From Desulfovibrio gilichinskyi (GTDB lineage: Bacteria; Desulfobacterota; Desulfovibrionia; Desulfovibrionales; Desulfovibrionaceae): a DNA stretch of 55,809 bases. Within the stretch, counting starts at the first letter, position 1, and the number at the start of each line of letters is the position of its first letter. Position numbers and translations under genes: made by a program. Shown in pieces: positions 17,435 through 28,259 of the stretch. Below the pieces are notes generated by a model. That model did no database searches. It worked only from the letters and a program-made list of their open reading frames with translations, and was not told the origin of the DNA. The DNA is taken from NCBI RefSeq assembly GCF_900177375.1, contig NZ_FWZU01000009.1, forward strand, positions 1-55,809. Reading direction: 5' to 3'.

Positions 17435-19306
17435 ATGGATAAACTAAAAATGCATACCCCCGATCTGATAGATGATAATATTTCAAAGATTGCTCTGCAG
17501 TTCCCTAATTGCATAACTGAGTCTCGATCTAAAGATGGTAGTATAAAAAAGTCCATTGATTTTGATCTACTTCGCCAAGAGCTTTCAGATTCTATCGTTG
17601 AAGGTCCGAAAGAGCGGTATCAACTCAATTGGCCGGGCAAGCGTGAAGCTTTGCTTGCCGCCAATGCCCCTATTGCCAAAACGCTACGCCCTTGTCGTGA
17701 TGAGAGTGTTAATTTTGATACCACTGAGAATTTGTTCATTGAGGGAGACAACCTTGATGCTCTTAAGCTTTTGCAGGAGAACTATCTCGGCAAGGTAAAA
17801 ATGATCTATATTGACCCTCCGTATAATACTGGGAAGGATTTCATATATAGCGACAATTTTACAGAATCTGCTGAAGAATATTTGCTTGAATCTGAACAAA
17901 AAGATGAAGAAGGTAATCACTTAATTGCCAATACGGAAAGCAATGGGCGGTTTCATTCTGATTGGCTGAGTATGATGTATTCACGGCTTAAGCTTGCTAA
18001 GAATTTACTGAAAGATGATGGGGCCATTTTTATTAGTATTGATGATAATGAAGTGCATAATTTGCGTAAAATTTGTGATGAAATTTTTGGGATAACTAAT
18101 TTTATAGCTGAATTCGTTTGGAAAAGGCGAGTTTCTTCTGCAATGGCTGATAATAATGTGTCATCAGATCAAGACTATGTCATTTGCTACCAAAAAGGAC
18201 AGTTGGAAGGTTTTACTGGTAACGAGAAAGATTTTAAAAAATATTCAAACCCAGATAATGACCCCCGAGGTCCATGGATTCCGGACAATTTAACTGTTGG
18301 AATGACCGCATCAATGCGTCCGAATCAAGCTTACAATTTAGTAGACCCTTCAACTGGAAGCATTTACCCATACAATCCTAATCGAGTTTGGGCTTTTATC
18401 CCAAAATCAATGGAGAAAATGATTGCAGAAGGTAGAGTCATTTTTCCAGAAGATATATCCAGAAGGCCAATGCAAAAGCGGTTTAAAAATGAACTTAAAA
18501 GTACGCACAATCCGTTTTCAACATTGATGAGTGACAAAGTTGGGCTAAACACAGAAGCGACAAGGCAGATACAGCAAGTTCTGGGAGGTAATATTTTTGA
18601 CTATTCGAAACCTCTTTCATTATTAACGGTTCTTATTCCTCAAGTTTGTAATGGCGACGATCTTATTCTTGATTTTTTTGCAGGCTCTAGTGTAACTGCT
18701 CAAGCTGTTATGCAACTAAACGCAGAAGACAAGGGCAACCGTAAATTCGTTATGGTCCAGCTCCCCGAAGAGTGTGATGAAAAATCTGAAGCTTTTAAAG
18801 CTGGTTATGAAACAATTGCCGAAATTTCCAAAGAACGTATTCGCCGTGCCGGAGCAAAGATAAAAGACGAAAATCCAGACGCAACTGATCTTGATATTGG
18901 CTTTCGTGTTTTGAAAGTAGACAGCAGCAATATGGCTGATGTCTATTATTCTCCTGATGCAATGAGGCAAGATTTAATTGCAGCAATGACTGACAACATT
19001 AAAGCTGGACGTAGCGAGGAAGACTTACTTTTTCAGGTGCTTCTTGATTGGGGTGTTGATCTTTCTCTGCCGATTAAAAAAGAAATTGTTGCCGGGCTGG
19101 ACGTGTTTTTTGTGGATGAAAATTCTTTAGCAGCATGCTTTGCGAATAATGGCGAAATTACCGAAGACTTTTGCAAGGAGTTGGCGGAATATAAACCTTT
19201 ACGAATTGTGTTCCGTGATTCTGGTTTTAAAGGTGATAGCGTTAAGATTAATGTGGAGCAGATTTTTAAACTTATGTCGCCCCATACAGAAGTGAAGACT
19301 ATATGA
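17435..19306 (+). CDS. mod: Type III DNA methyltransferase (Mod), 623 aa
   Basis: Modification and recognition subunit of a type III restriction system, with catalytic motif IV DPPYNTG at residue ~128 ahead of the SAM-binding motif I DFFAGSS at ~414. This order defines beta-class amino-methyltransferases (N6-adenine in type III Mod). The ~280 residues between them hold the target-recognition domain. The usual N-terminal GDNLDALKLLQ motif precedes motif IV. Full length for Mod. A 184-bp gap from the DUF4391 gene probably carries its own promoter. The stop overlaps the next start (ATGA). Confidence 0.93.
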   Translation: MDKLKMHTPDLIDDNISKIALQFPNCITESRSKDGSIKKSIDFDLLRQELSDSIVEGPKERYQLNWPGKREALLAANAPIAKTLRPCRDESVNFDTTENLFIEGDNLDALKLLQENYLGKVKMIYIDPPYNTGKDFIYSDNFTESAEEYLLESEQKDEEGNHLIANTESNGRFHSDWLSMMYSRLKLAKNLLKDDGAIFISIDDNEVHNLRKICDEIFGITNFIAEFVWKRRVSSAMADNNVSSDQDYVICYQKGQLEGFTGNEKDFKKYSNPDNDPRGPWIPDNLTVGMTASMRPNQAYNLVDPSTGSIYPYNPNRVWAFIPKSMEKMIAEGRVIFPEDISRRPMQKRFKNELKSTHNPFSTLMSDKVGLNTEATRQIQQVLGGNIFDYSKPLSLLTVLIPQVCNGDDLILDFFAGSSVTAQAVMQLNAEDKGNRKFVMVQLPEECDEKSEAFKAGYETIAEISKERIRRAGAKIKDENPDATDLDIGFRVLKVDSSNMADVYYSPDAMRQDLIAAMTDNIKAGRSEEDLLFQVLLDWGVDLSLPIKKEIVAGLDVFFVDENSLAACFANNGEITEDFCKELAEYKPLRIVFRDSGFKGDSVKINVEQIFKLMSPHTEVKTI

Positions 19307-20520
19307 CCCTCGAAAAGCATGAAAATAATAAACCGGGTAACACCACAGAAAATAAAACAATTATGAAAGTTGGCTTTGATGATGTGGTTGGGCTGTTTGA
19401 GAAAACTCAATCCGCTATGCAGAGTCAGGTCGCGCGTTCCGTTGATATTGCGTTGGTCGTGCGCAATTGGTTGTTCGGCTGGTATATTGTGGAATTTGAA
19501 AACGGTGGTGCAGAACGGGCTGATTTGTATGGAAAGAGATTGATTGAGTCTTTATCTGAAAGACTTGTTAAATTAGGTATTAAGGGTATGTCCCCTACCA
19601 ATTTACGAAAATTCAGAGAATTTTATCAGGCCTATGCAAAGATTCAACAGACGCTGTCTGTTACATCTCTTAGCTCTTCAGAAAAGATTCAACAGACAGA
19701 GTCTGCTAAATCTCAAACAACCCAAACTTTGTATGGGTTGTTTTCTATAGATGGGGTTGATGGTTGTAATCTTTGGCAAACATTATCAATGAGTTTCCAT
19801 TTAAGCTGGTCCCACTATGTTGTGCTTTTGACTATTAAATCCAGCGATGAACGAAAATTTTATGAAATTGAAGCAATTGAAAATAGCTGGAGTCTCCGAG
19901 AGCTGAAGCGGCAAATCAATTCTAGTTTTTATGAGAGATTAGCTTTGAGTAGAGATAAAGAAAAAGTTAGAGAGCTTTCAGAAGAAGGCCAGCTTGTAAG
20001 CTCTCCTAAAGATGTTTTAAAAAGTCCATATGTGTTGGAATTTTTAGGACTAGAAGAAAATTTTAGTTATTCCGAACATGATTTGGAAACAGCAATTATT
20101 AATAAGATCGAGCATTTTCTCTTAGAGCTGGGAAAAGGATTTCTTTTTGAAGCCCGGCAGAAGAGGTTTACCTTTGATGACGATCATTTCTATGTTGATT
20201 TGGTGTTCTACAATCGCCTATTGCGTTGTTATGTCGTGATTGACTTAAAACGTGAAAGATTGACTCATCAAGACTTGGGACAGATGCAGATGTACGTGAA
20301 TTATTTTGATCGCCATGTGAAGCTTGCTGATGAAAAACCAACTATTGGAATTTTACTTTGTCATAGTAAGAGCGACGGATTAGTTGAACTCACATTACCG
20401 AAAGAATCCAATATTTATGCATCACAGTATCAGCTTTATCTTCCTTCCAAAGAAGAACTGAAAAAACAACTGGAAGAAGCACAGCAGGACTGGGAGGCTC
20501 ATCATGAAGTTGAAATTTAA
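19303..20520 (+). CDS. YhcG-like PD-(D/E)xK nuclease (DUF1016), 405 aa
   Basis: The N-terminal DUF1016_N domain ([18 protein letters not shown]) is followed by a C-terminal PDDEXK core ([15 protein letters not shown], then VVIDLKRE, then [12 protein letters not shown]). This is the arrangement of YhcG-family nucleases, which sit in many restriction and recombination loci. Between the domains a low-complexity linker repeats KIQQT twice around residues 110-130. The start codon overlaps the mod stop and its end overlaps res by 17 nt, so it is translationally coupled inside the type III operon. Its role there is not established. Confidence 0.85.
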   Translation: MTLEKHENNKPGNTTENKTIMKVGFDDVVGLFEKTQSAMQSQVARSVDIALVVRNWLFGWYIVEFENGGAERADLYGKRLIESLSERLVKLGIKGMSPTNLRKFREFYQAYAKIQQTLSVTSLSSSEKIQQTESAKSQTTQTLYGLFSIDGVDGCNLWQTLSMSFHLSWSHYVVLLTIKSSDERKFYEIEAIENSWSLRELKRQINSSFYERLALSRDKEKVRELSEEGQLVSSPKDVLKSPYVLEFLGLEENFSYSEHDLETAIINKIEHFLLELGKGFLFEARQKRFTFDDDHFYVDLVFYNRLLRCYVVIDLKRERLTHQDLGQMQMYVNYFDRHVKLADEKPTIGILLCHSKSDGLVELTLPKESNIYASQYQLYLPSKEELKKQLEEAQQDWEAHHEVEI

Positions 20521-23500
20521 AAAACAGGCTTACCAGACGCGGGCAGTAGAAGCCGTTGTAGATTGCTTTAAAGGGCAACCTTACGCTATGGGATTGAATT
20601 ACCGGATTGACCCTGGGCATCAGCTTGATATCGGTGAAACAGGATTTAAAAATGATGATTTAGTCTTAACTGAAAACCAGTTTTTGGAAAATATTCAAGC
20701 TGTTCAGCGTTCTCAAAATTTGCCACAGAGTAATTCTTTAAAGGAGTTTAAAACCTTAAAGAAAAATGCGCTAAAGATAGATCCTGCATATACCAAAAAA
20801 GCTCTGGCCATTTGCAAATATCATTTAGATATCGAAATGGAAACCGGAACCGGAAAGACATACTGCTATATTAAAACTATTTTTGAGATGAATAAAAGGT
20901 TCGGCTGGACCAAATTTATTATAGTCGTTCCAAGTATTGCTATCCGTGAAGGTGTGCTCAAATCTTTTGATATCACAGCAGATCACTTTCAAGAAAGCTA
21001 CCACAAAAAAGCTAAATTCTTTATTTATGATTCTAAACAACTAGAGAAGCTCGAAAGTTATTCTTCAGATGCTGGAATTAACGTGATGGTGATTAATGTG
21101 CAGGCATTTAATGCTCGCGGAAAAGATAATCGCCGCATTTATGAAGAGCTGGATGGTTTTCAGAGTCGCAAACCTATTGATGTAATTAAAGCCAACAAAC
21201 CCATTTTAATCCTTGATGAACCTCAAAAGATGGGAGGGGAAAAGACTTTAGATTCACTAAAAGAGTTCGCTCCACTTTTTGTTCTTCGCTACTCCGCTAC
21301 ACATAAGGCCCAGCACAATAGGATTCACCGTCTGGATGCTTTGGATGCTTATAATCAAAAGCTTGTAAAAAAGATTTCTGTTCGTGGTATCTCTGTAAAA
21401 GGACTGCCTGGAACAAATGCCTATCTCTATTTGGAGTCGATTGAAATTTCCAAGCAAACTCCTGTTGCCAGAATTGACGTGGAGATAAAGCACAACTCCG
21501 GAATTAAGCGGTCGATGCAGCGATTGGTCAAAGGAAGCAACCTCCATGATATTTCAGGCGGCCTTGAACAGTATAAGGATTTTGTTATAGCTGACATTGA
21601 TGCCATTACAGATATGGTTGAATTCACAAACGGGCATAAATTGTATGCGGGAGAAGCTACCGGTGATGTCGATGAAGCAATGCGTCGTCGTATCCAGATA
21701 AGGGAAGCTATCAGAGCCCATTTGGAAAAAGAGCAAGTTCTTTTCCAACAAGGGATTAAGGTTCTAACGCTATTTTTTATCGATGAAGTAGCAAAGTATA
21801 GATTATACACTGAGGCAGGGCATGAAGGTGGCGAATATGCGAAAGTTTTTGAGGAGGAATACGCAGAGGCGGTTGCAGAATTAAAATGTGATTTGTTGAT
21901 GCGCGATGACTATAAAGAATATCTTGATAATATTTTCGTAGAAAGCACTCATAAGGGCTATTTTTCTAAAGATAATAACGGAAAAATGGTTGATGCTTTA
22001 AAAGCTTCGAAGGTCGAGAAAAATGAAAGTACAGATAAAAGCGCATATGATTTAATACTTAAGGATAAAGAAAGGCTTTTGTCTTTTCCAGAGCCAACGC
22101 GATTTATTTTTTCCCATTCTGCCCTTCGAGAAGGTTGGGATAATCCAAATGTATTTGTCATCTGTACCCTCAAGCATAGTGATAATACTATTTCTCGCCG
22201 GCAAGAAGTTGGGCGCGGACTTCGTATTGCAGTCAATCAGTTTGGTGAGAGACAGGATGCGCCGGAGACAGTGCATCAAACCAACGTCCTGACGGTTGTG
22301 GCTAGTGAAAGCTATAAGGATTTTGTAACTGCACTACAAAAAGATATTAGCGATTCTCTTTCGGAAAGACCACGTGTTGCTGATATAAAATACTTCACCG
22401 GTAAAATCATGCTAACCCCTTCAGGCGAGGTTGAAGTGACGCAAGATATGGCAGAAGGTATTGAATTTTATTTGATTCAAAATGGTTATGTTGACCGTAA
22501 AAAACAAATTTCGCAGAAATACCGTGATTCAGTGAACCGCAACGAGTTTGCCCATTTACCCGAAGATTTGCAGCCATTTAGCGATCAAATTTTCCAATTA
22601 ATAGATAGTGTTTTCAGTGATGCAGGGGTGCCGCAACCAGAAAATGGTCGAGCTCCTAAAACAAATTCTTTGAATGCTAATTTTGATAAAAAAGAGTTTA
22701 AAGAGCTTTGGAACAGGATTAACCGAAAAGCTGTGTACAGTGTTCATTTTGACAGTTCTGAATTGGTGGATAAGTGCGTAAATGTTTTGAATGAAACTCT
22801 ACAAGTTGCTCCTTTGCAGTATGTCATACAGAAGGGGGAACAGATTGAGGAAGTTAGCTCTGATAAAATTAAATCAGGTGAAAGTTTCAAAATTAGTGAA
22901 ACGGCAACGGAACAAAATACGAAGTCTATTCATTCTGCTGTAAAGTATGACTTGATTGGTAAAATCTCTGAAAATGCGCAACTGACCAGAGGAACTGTGG
23001 CAAATATTTTGGGCAAAATCAGAAAGCCAGTTTTTGATTTATTCAAAGTTAATCCTGAAAGTTTTATTGCGGAGTCCACCCGGCTCATCCGCGAACAAAA
23101 GGCAACCGCAGTTATTGAACGGTTAAGCTATGATGCTACTTCTGAAACTCATGATATGGACATTTTTACTCTCGGACAAAGTAACCAGGATTTCAGCAAA
23201 GCTGGAACTCCGCTTAAACATCACATTTATGATTACGCTATAACTGATTCTAAGGTAGAGCGAGATTTTGTAAATGAGCTGGATACCAGTAAAGAAGTTG
23301 TTGTTTACGCAAAATTGCCTAATGGTTTTTCAATTCCAACCCCTGTAGGAAATTATAACCCAGACTGGGCTATTTCATTTAAGGAAGGGGCTGTAAAGCA
23401 TGTCTACTTTGTGGCTGAAACGAAAGGTTCAATGTCCACTATGGAATTACGGGAAATAGAGAAAACAAGAATCAAATGCGCCCGCAAGTTTTTTGAGGAA

Positions 23501-23587
23501 ATTAATCGGACAATTAATCCTAAAAACGTAAAGTATGATGTCGTGAATAGTTACAGCAAATTAATGGATGTAGTCGGTATTCGATAA
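20504..23587 (+). CDS. res: Type III restriction endonuclease subunit (Res), 1027 aa
   Basis: ATP-driven helicase-nuclease that works in complex with Mod. Walker [10 protein letters not shown] is near residue 112, a DExx-box variant [10 protein letters not shown] near 235, motif III RYSATH near 263, REGWDNPN near 545, and motif [12 protein letters not shown] near 566. The C-terminal nuclease core is seen as [10 protein letters not shown], then YFVAETKGS near 965-980 (PD...ExK). Length fits Res. GGGAGG lies 6 nt before ATG 20504, inside the preceding gene. All motifs are intact, so the enzyme looks functional. Confidence 0.92.
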   Translation: MKLKFKKQAYQTRAVEAVVDCFKGQPYAMGLNYRIDPGHQLDIGETGFKNDDLVLTENQFLENIQAVQRSQNLPQSNSLKEFKTLKKNALKIDPAYTKKALAICKYHLDIEMETGTGKTYCYIKTIFEMNKRFGWTKFIIVVPSIAIREGVLKSFDITADHFQESYHKKAKFFIYDSKQLEKLESYSSDAGINVMVINVQAFNARGKDNRRIYEELDGFQSRKPIDVIKANKPILILDEPQKMGGEKTLDSLKEFAPLFVLRYSATHKAQHNRIHRLDALDAYNQKLVKKISVRGISVKGLPGTNAYLYLESIEISKQTPVARIDVEIKHNSGIKRSMQRLVKGSNLHDISGGLEQYKDFVIADIDAITDMVEFTNGHKLYAGEATGDVDEAMRRRIQIREAIRAHLEKEQVLFQQGIKVLTLFFIDEVAKYRLYTEAGHEGGEYAKVFEEEYAEAVAELKCDLLMRDDYKEYLDNIFVESTHKGYFSKDNNGKMVDALKASKVEKNESTDKSAYDLILKDKERLLSFPEPTRFIFSHSALREGWDNPNVFVICTLKHSDNTISRRQEVGRGLRIAVNQFGERQDAPETVHQTNVLTVVASESYKDFVTALQKDISDSLSERPRVADIKYFTGKIMLTPSGEVEVTQDMAEGIEFYLIQNGYVDRKKQISQKYRDSVNRNEFAHLPEDLQPFSDQIFQLIDSVFSDAGVPQPENGRAPKTNSLNANFDKKEFKELWNRINRKAVYSVHFDSSELVDKCVNVLNETLQVAPLQYVIQKGEQIEEVSSDKIKSGESFKISETATEQNTKSIHSAVKYDLIGKISENAQLTRGTVANILGKIRKPVFDLFKVNPESFIAESTRLIREQKATAVIERLSYDATSETHDMDIFTLGQSNQDFSKAGTPLKHHIYDYAITDSKVERDFVNELDTSKEVVVYAKLPNGFSIPTPVGNYNPDWAISFKEGAVKHVYFVAETKGSMSTMELREIEKTRIKCARKFFEEINRTINPKNVKYDVVNSYSKLMDVVGIR

Positions 23588-23602
23588 ATACCGGGAGCTG
23601 AT

Positions 23603-26013
23603 ATGAGTGGGGCGATAAAGAGAATTGATACGATAAAAAGTATGGCGGTCTTCCAAGATTTCTGTTGGGCATCATCTGTGAGAGATGATGGCAATAACAT
23701 TGCTGAGTTTAAAGAGATCAATATTTTGTATGGGCGCAATTATTCGGGCAAGACGACTTTGTCACGAATAATTCGAGCTTTAGAAACAGGTTCGATTTCG
23801 GACAAATATAATTCTCCCCAATTTCAGTTAAGCTTTGATGATGGCAGCAGTGTTACACAAGATTCGTTGAACGGGCATGATCATGTTGTTCGTGTTTTTA
23901 ACGAAGATTTTGTGAAAGATAATCTTCGTTTCATTGTTGATGAACTCAGGCCATCAGTTCATTTGCTATTTTAGGTGAGGATAATGCTAAACTTGAGGAA
24001 GATATTGGAAAAATTGAGGTTGAACTTGGAAGTGAAGATAAAAAATCAGGATTGGCCGGTCAATTTATTGTCACAAAAAATACTTTTGAATGTGCGAAAA
24101 AAGCATATGATAATAAGTCTAAAGAGTTAAAGGGTAAGCTGCGAGATAAGGCCGTCAAAGACGGCACTGGAATTAAACATAATAAAATTTACGGTTCTGC
24201 TAATTATAATACGCCAAAGCTGGAAACGGATATTGCTGCAGTAAACAAGGATTCATATATCCCTCTTTCTGATGATGAGGCCAATAAATACCATGATCTT
24301 CTTAAAGAAGAACCTAAAGATGAGATCAAAGAATCTGCAGCTTTTAAACTTAAATATTCAGATATCGCTTTAAAGGCCAAGGAATTAGTCGAAAAAAAGA
24401 TACAGGCATCTGATCAAGTTCAAGAATGGTTAGAGGACATTGATCTCGCAAAATGGATTGATTCGGGACGAAAGTATCATGAAGGCGAAAGAGATCAATG
24501 TGCTTTTTGTGGTAGCGTACACCCCGCCGAGCATTGGGAAGGACTTTGGGGTAAATTAGATAAACATTTTAACCAAGAATCAAAAGAGTTGGATAATGAA
24601 ATTGATGAAGTTCTTTTAGCTATTGAAAACGAAAAAAGGCGAGCTCCCAACCTACTTAAGATCAGGAACACATTTTTTTATACCAGTTTTGCTGATGGGC
24701 TGAATAGACTGTTAGAACAATTTGCGACCTGTTCTGCTACTTACTGTGCGACTTTTGATTCTATGAAGCTTCAGCTTGAAAAACGCAAAAAAGATATTTT
24801 TACGCCGTTAATATTTGATAATACGATATCAATTGAACAAGATTTGAACGCGATTCGAGATTCCTACGAAGAGATGAGAAAGGAGTCGGATCTTATTACT
24901 TCAGAGTTAGGGAAAAAGCAGTCAGAAGCTCGCATCGCTCTCCGCCTTCATGATGTTTTTAAATTCGTTACAGATATAAAATATGCCGATGAGTGTATAA
25001 CTCTTGAGGAGCTAAAAAAGGCAAAAGATAAGGCGGAGACAAACAAGAGTATCGGTCAAACAGAAATGAATGTTAAGCGGGGAAAAATTAATGAACTTAA
25101 AGCTCAATTAAAAGATGAAAGTAAAGGTGCCGATCGAGTAAACTATTATTTAAACAGTTTTTTCGGACACCAATCTCTTTCTCTTAAGGCTATTGAAGAT
25201 ACTTCTGAGGATGCGTCTTCTGGGTATAGATTTGAAATAACGCGTAACAACAAAAAAGCGTTTCACCTGAGCGAGGGGGAATGTAGTCTGATTGCTTTTT
25301 GTTATTTTATGGCAAAACTTGAGGATATTGAAACTAAGGGTAACCATCCCATCATCTGGGTGGACGATCCCATCTCCAGTCTGGATGCAAATCACATTTT
25401 TTTTGTGTACATTTTGATTAATTCTGAAATTGTTAAGTCCAAAAACTACAAGCAGTTGTTTATATCTACTCATAGTCTTGATTTTTTGAAATATTTAAAA
25501 AGAATTTCGCAGGATTATCAAGGAAAGAAACCCAATAGAATAAAAATACGGGAATTCTTCCTGATTGAACGCTGGGGAAATTCTAGTATATTGTCACCAA
25601 TGCCAGGTTATTTAAAGAGGTATGTCACTGAATTTAATTATCTATTTCATAAAATTTATAACTGTGCAGTTGTTGAATCTGTAAGCGATAGTAATTTTCA
25701 AGATTTTTATAACTTTGGGAATAACGCTAGAAAGTTTTTGGAAATTTATCTCTACTATAAATATCCTAACGGAGTAGAAGGAGATGATAAGCTGTTGAAA
25801 TTTTTTGGAGACGATAGGCTTCCTACTCTTTTTATGGATCGCGTAAATAATGAATATTCACATTTATGTGGGGTTTTTGAACGTGGAGCTTCACCTGTTG
25901 ACGTTCCAGAAATGATTACCGTAGCTCGGCAGATTATCACAAAAATTCAAGAAGACCCTGATCAGTATTCGGCTTTGCTTCAAAGTATTGGTGTAAAAGA
26001 TGACTTGTTTTAG
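23603..26013 (+). pseudogene. RloC-like anticodon nuclease (zinc-hook ABC ATPase), frameshifted
   Basis: Two frames together encode ~803 aa. Frame 1 (23603-23974) has Walker A YGRNYSGKTTL. After GATGAACTCAGG at about 23943 the homologous reading continues one base back (TQAISSFAILGEDNAKLEED), indicating a 1-nt deletion. The downstream frame has a coiled coil with a zinc hook CAFCG (~24500), the ABC signature LSEGECS, Walker B IIWVDDPISSLD and the switch STHSLDF. Its C-terminal part has R-x3-E (ARKFLEI) and a later His (NEYSH), matching the Arg-Glu-His triad of PrrC/RloC tRNA anticodon nucleases. It begins 15 nt after res. A sequencing error could mimic the shift. Confidence 0.75.
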
Positions 26014-26054
26014 AACGTTGGTTTATATAACTATATGTGTTTATATTTAAGAAT

Positions 26055-26090
26055 CCTAGAAGTATGTTATCATCTTAGGCTACTTTTTAT
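26055..26090. terminator. Candidate bidirectional terminator between convergent genes
   Basis: CCTAGA and TCTTAGG pair with one bulge around an AT loop, followed by a T-run (CTACTTTTTATT). It sits in the 92-bp gap between the RloC-like gene and the oppositely oriented zinc-ribbon pseudogene. The stem is imperfect. Confidence 0.35.
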
Positions 26091-26105
26091 TATTTGATCG
26101 TTTTT

Positions 26106-26945
26106 TTAAAAATTAACTTTTAAATTGCATTTTTTACATTTGGAGCATTGTCGCTTTTTTAATGTACTAAAAATTACATGAATTTTTGTTGATTCTGTGA
26201 ATAGTTTTTTTAATTTTTTTTCACTGTAGTTAACTTTTTTTCCGCAAGATAGGCATGTTGTTTTTAAAGTAATATTTTTAATATGCGCGACTTTAAGACT
26301 TTGTTCAAAAAAACGGTTTTTGGTTTTGTCATGGGGACCGGTGTAGGTCGTGTCAACACCTATTTCTATGTCGTTAAAGCCACAATTAATAGCAACTTTG
26401 TACAGAGTAGTCTTTACTGGTTTTATAAATCACAGTCCTTTTTTGAGCTCTTCATGACTGAATTCCCCCACAATGTTTTGCGGAACACAAAAGCTAACTT
26501 CACGGTTTTTGAAAAATCCTGTTAAACTATAATACTGGACTCTTTTATCGCATTTAATATCAATAAAAGGCTCCCAGCCTTCCGAAGACCATGATTCTTT
26601 GCTGGTGCATCTTTCGAGTGTACTAACAGGAAAAGGTTTTTTATTAAATTCAGAAGGCTGTATTGAACACGGATGTTTTGGCCAAGGCGGTCCCAGTTCA
26701 TCGAATAAGACCGTGCCACCACATGGAGACTTATAATAAAATACGAGAGCTCCACAAACAGGGCATTTGGAATTTGGATAAATGAAGGCTTCATAAAACT
26801 TGGTATAAATAGGGGGATGCGTTAAATCTTTATCGTAGGTCCCTGAATAGTTACGTCCTAAATGTCCTTCTCCTCCCCACCCACACTGACAATCCGGGGG
26901 ATGGTTCCATGCATTACATATAAAATTTACTTGTAAATTGTGTGT
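26106..26945 (-). pseudogene. Zinc-ribbon protein gene with internal TGA and no start codon
   Basis: One reading frame of 280 codons runs from after a stop at 26948-26946 to TAA at 26108-26106, broken only by a TGA at 26432-26430. The N-terminal part contains ICNAWNHPPDCQCGWGGEG, CPVCGALV and CGGTVLFDELGPPWPKHPC. After the TGA the frame continues FIKPVKTTLYKVAINCGF and ends with two more CxxC pairs (CLSCGKK; CSKCKKC). No ATG, GTG or TTG lies between the upstream stop and the conserved first Cys region. It is most simply a decayed gene. The Cys pattern suggests zinc binding; function unknown. Confidence 0.65.
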
Positions 26946-27146
26946 TTATAGAATATATTATGGCTGATATTCTTACCTTTTTTGATTCACTTCATCATTG
27001 CCGCAAAGTTACTCCTCTTTTGCCTTTTTGTATATGTCTTGTTTAGAATAGCCTTTAAACTCTGTTCCCTGATATTTATTTGACTTTGTTTTTTTTAATA
27101 AAAAATACTCGAGCTAGCGAGATTTTTCATGACTTTTAAAGACTCA

Positions 27147-27206
27147 ACAAGAATTAACGAGACTTTACAAGAATCTACAAGTCTTAACGAGAACTAACGA
27201 GAATAA
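27147..27206. repeat. Six tandem 10-bp repeats, consensus ACRAGAMTTA (iteron-like)
   Basis: Six consecutive 10-bp units can be read: ACAAGAATTA, ACGAGACTTT, ACAAGAATCT, ACAAGTCTTA, ACGAGAACTA, ACGAGAATAA. The unit length matches one helical turn, so a protein would contact the same DNA face six times. The array lies 55 bp upstream of the long palindrome and ahead of the mobilisation genes. It may bind the MobC-like or Rha-like protein encoded just downstream, or act as an origin iteron. Pure sequence observation. Confidence 0.6.
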
Positions 27207-27260
27207 TTAAATAAATTGCAAAAATCTCTATAAATCGCTTATACTCTTGCGGAGTCCGGA

Positions 27261-27316
27261 GGCAGGACAGGTAAGGTAGCTCCACTTTTTCAAAGTGGAC
27301 GACCTTACGTCCTGCC
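27261..27316. other. Long interrupted palindrome, candidate oriT or leader structure
   Basis: Three nested arms pair: GGCAGGAC with GTCCTGCC, TAAGGT with ACCTTA, and TCCACTTT with AAAGTGGA around a 3-nt loop. About 22 bp of pairing lie in 56 bases. It sits upstream of Rha-like, MobC-like and relaxase genes, where an origin of transfer is expected. The alternative is a strongly folded mRNA leader controlling the operon. The nick site cannot be named. Confidence 0.55.
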
Positions 27317-27431
27317 CAGCCTGTGGCTGAGGTTGACTTATTCACCTGCGGCTCAACGTAAGATTCTGCTGAAATTAAGGACAGTCCATAAATTGGACCT
27401 GTATCAAAAATTTTAACACGGAGTATAAGTG

Positions 27432-28259
27432 ATGAATAAAAAGAGTAGTGAAAACAGAGAATTAAGAGTGGTTGTTGAATTGGTTTTGAAAGATAGTCAG
27501 CCTATGGTTTCTTCTATTGTAGTGGCTGAACTTTTTGGAAAGCAGCACAAGAAAGTTCTTCGAGATATTAATGAGTTGGAAATCCCAGATGATTATCGTG
27601 AGCTCAATTTTGAGCCTACGTTCCGCGATGTTCCTGGACCTAATGGAGCCATACGAAAAGAGCCTGCCTTTAACATGACTCGTGATGGTTTTTCTTTGCT
27701 CGCTATGGGCTTCACCGGGAATAAAGCGATGGAGTGGAAAATTAAATTTCTAGATGCCTTTAATTCTATGGAGTCTAGATTGAAAATTCCACAGGTGGAG
27801 GCGAAACTTAAAATTTTTAAGGCAAAGCCGGAAGCCTTGAAATCGTTAGAAGGTTTTGTCCGTTACTGGTGTTATCTTGAAAATATAAGTTGGGAGGACG
27901 GCAAAAGGCTGGTTGAAGCTGCCGTCAGGGTTCCTGATTTTTATGAAATGGATGTTTTGGCTTTGGAGAGTGCCTGGTCTTACGTCATCCTTTGCACAAC
28001 AGTCGTACCTACTAGATTTGTTGGCGTTGATGTGTGTTCAGAAAAGGATCTATCTCCCGTTAACGGGCTGCTTGATTACTGGGCTCATTGCGGTAAATCT
28101 TCGCGTATTGAACTACTGGGCAATCTTTGCCAGCAGATGAACATCGATTCTTTGGTTCAGCTTCCTAAATCATATATTACTCATGCGGTAAACTTACTTT
28201 GGAAGGGTATCAATTCTGAATCCGGGAAGTACAATGCCGTCCAAAAAGAGAGTTATTAA
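27432..28259 (+). CDS. Rha-family phage/plasmid regulatory protein, 275 aa
   Basis: Residues ~20-115 carry the Rha (pRha) domain: SSIVVAELFGKQHKKVLRDI, FNMTRDGFSLLAMGFTG and KFLDAFNSMES. Rha proteins are DNA-linked regulators of phages and mobile elements, known from a P22-related protein that interferes with growth in certain hosts. The C-terminal ~150 residues form a separate helical domain I do not recognise. ATG 27432 has GGAG 9 nt upstream; a GTG one codon earlier is less likely. First gene after the candidate oriT and overlapping the MobC-like gene by 26 nt. Confidence 0.75.
   Translation: MNKKSSENRELRVVVELVLKDSQPMVSSIVVAELFGKQHKKVLRDINELEIPDDYRELNFEPTFRDVPGPNGAIRKEPAFNMTRDGFSLLAMGFTGNKAMEWKIKFLDAFNSMESRLKIPQVEAKLKIFKAKPEALKSLEGFVRYWCYLENISWEDGKRLVEAAVRVPDFYEMDVLALESAWSYVILCTTVVPTRFVGVDVCSEKDLSPVNGLLDYWAHCGKSSRIELLGNLCQQMNIDSLVQLPKSYITHAVNLLWKGINSESGKYNAVQKESY

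Noticed and set aside
23930-23975. Programmed -1 frameshift in the RloC-like gene
   Set aside because: No slippery heptamer of the X-XXY-YYZ type at the junction and no clear downstream structure; a 1-nt deletion explains the data.
26106-26945. Selenoprotein reading of the in-frame TGA
   Set aside because: No convincing hairpin follows the TGA within the expected distance, the residue is not in a redox motif, and the frame also lacks a start codon. Decay is simpler.
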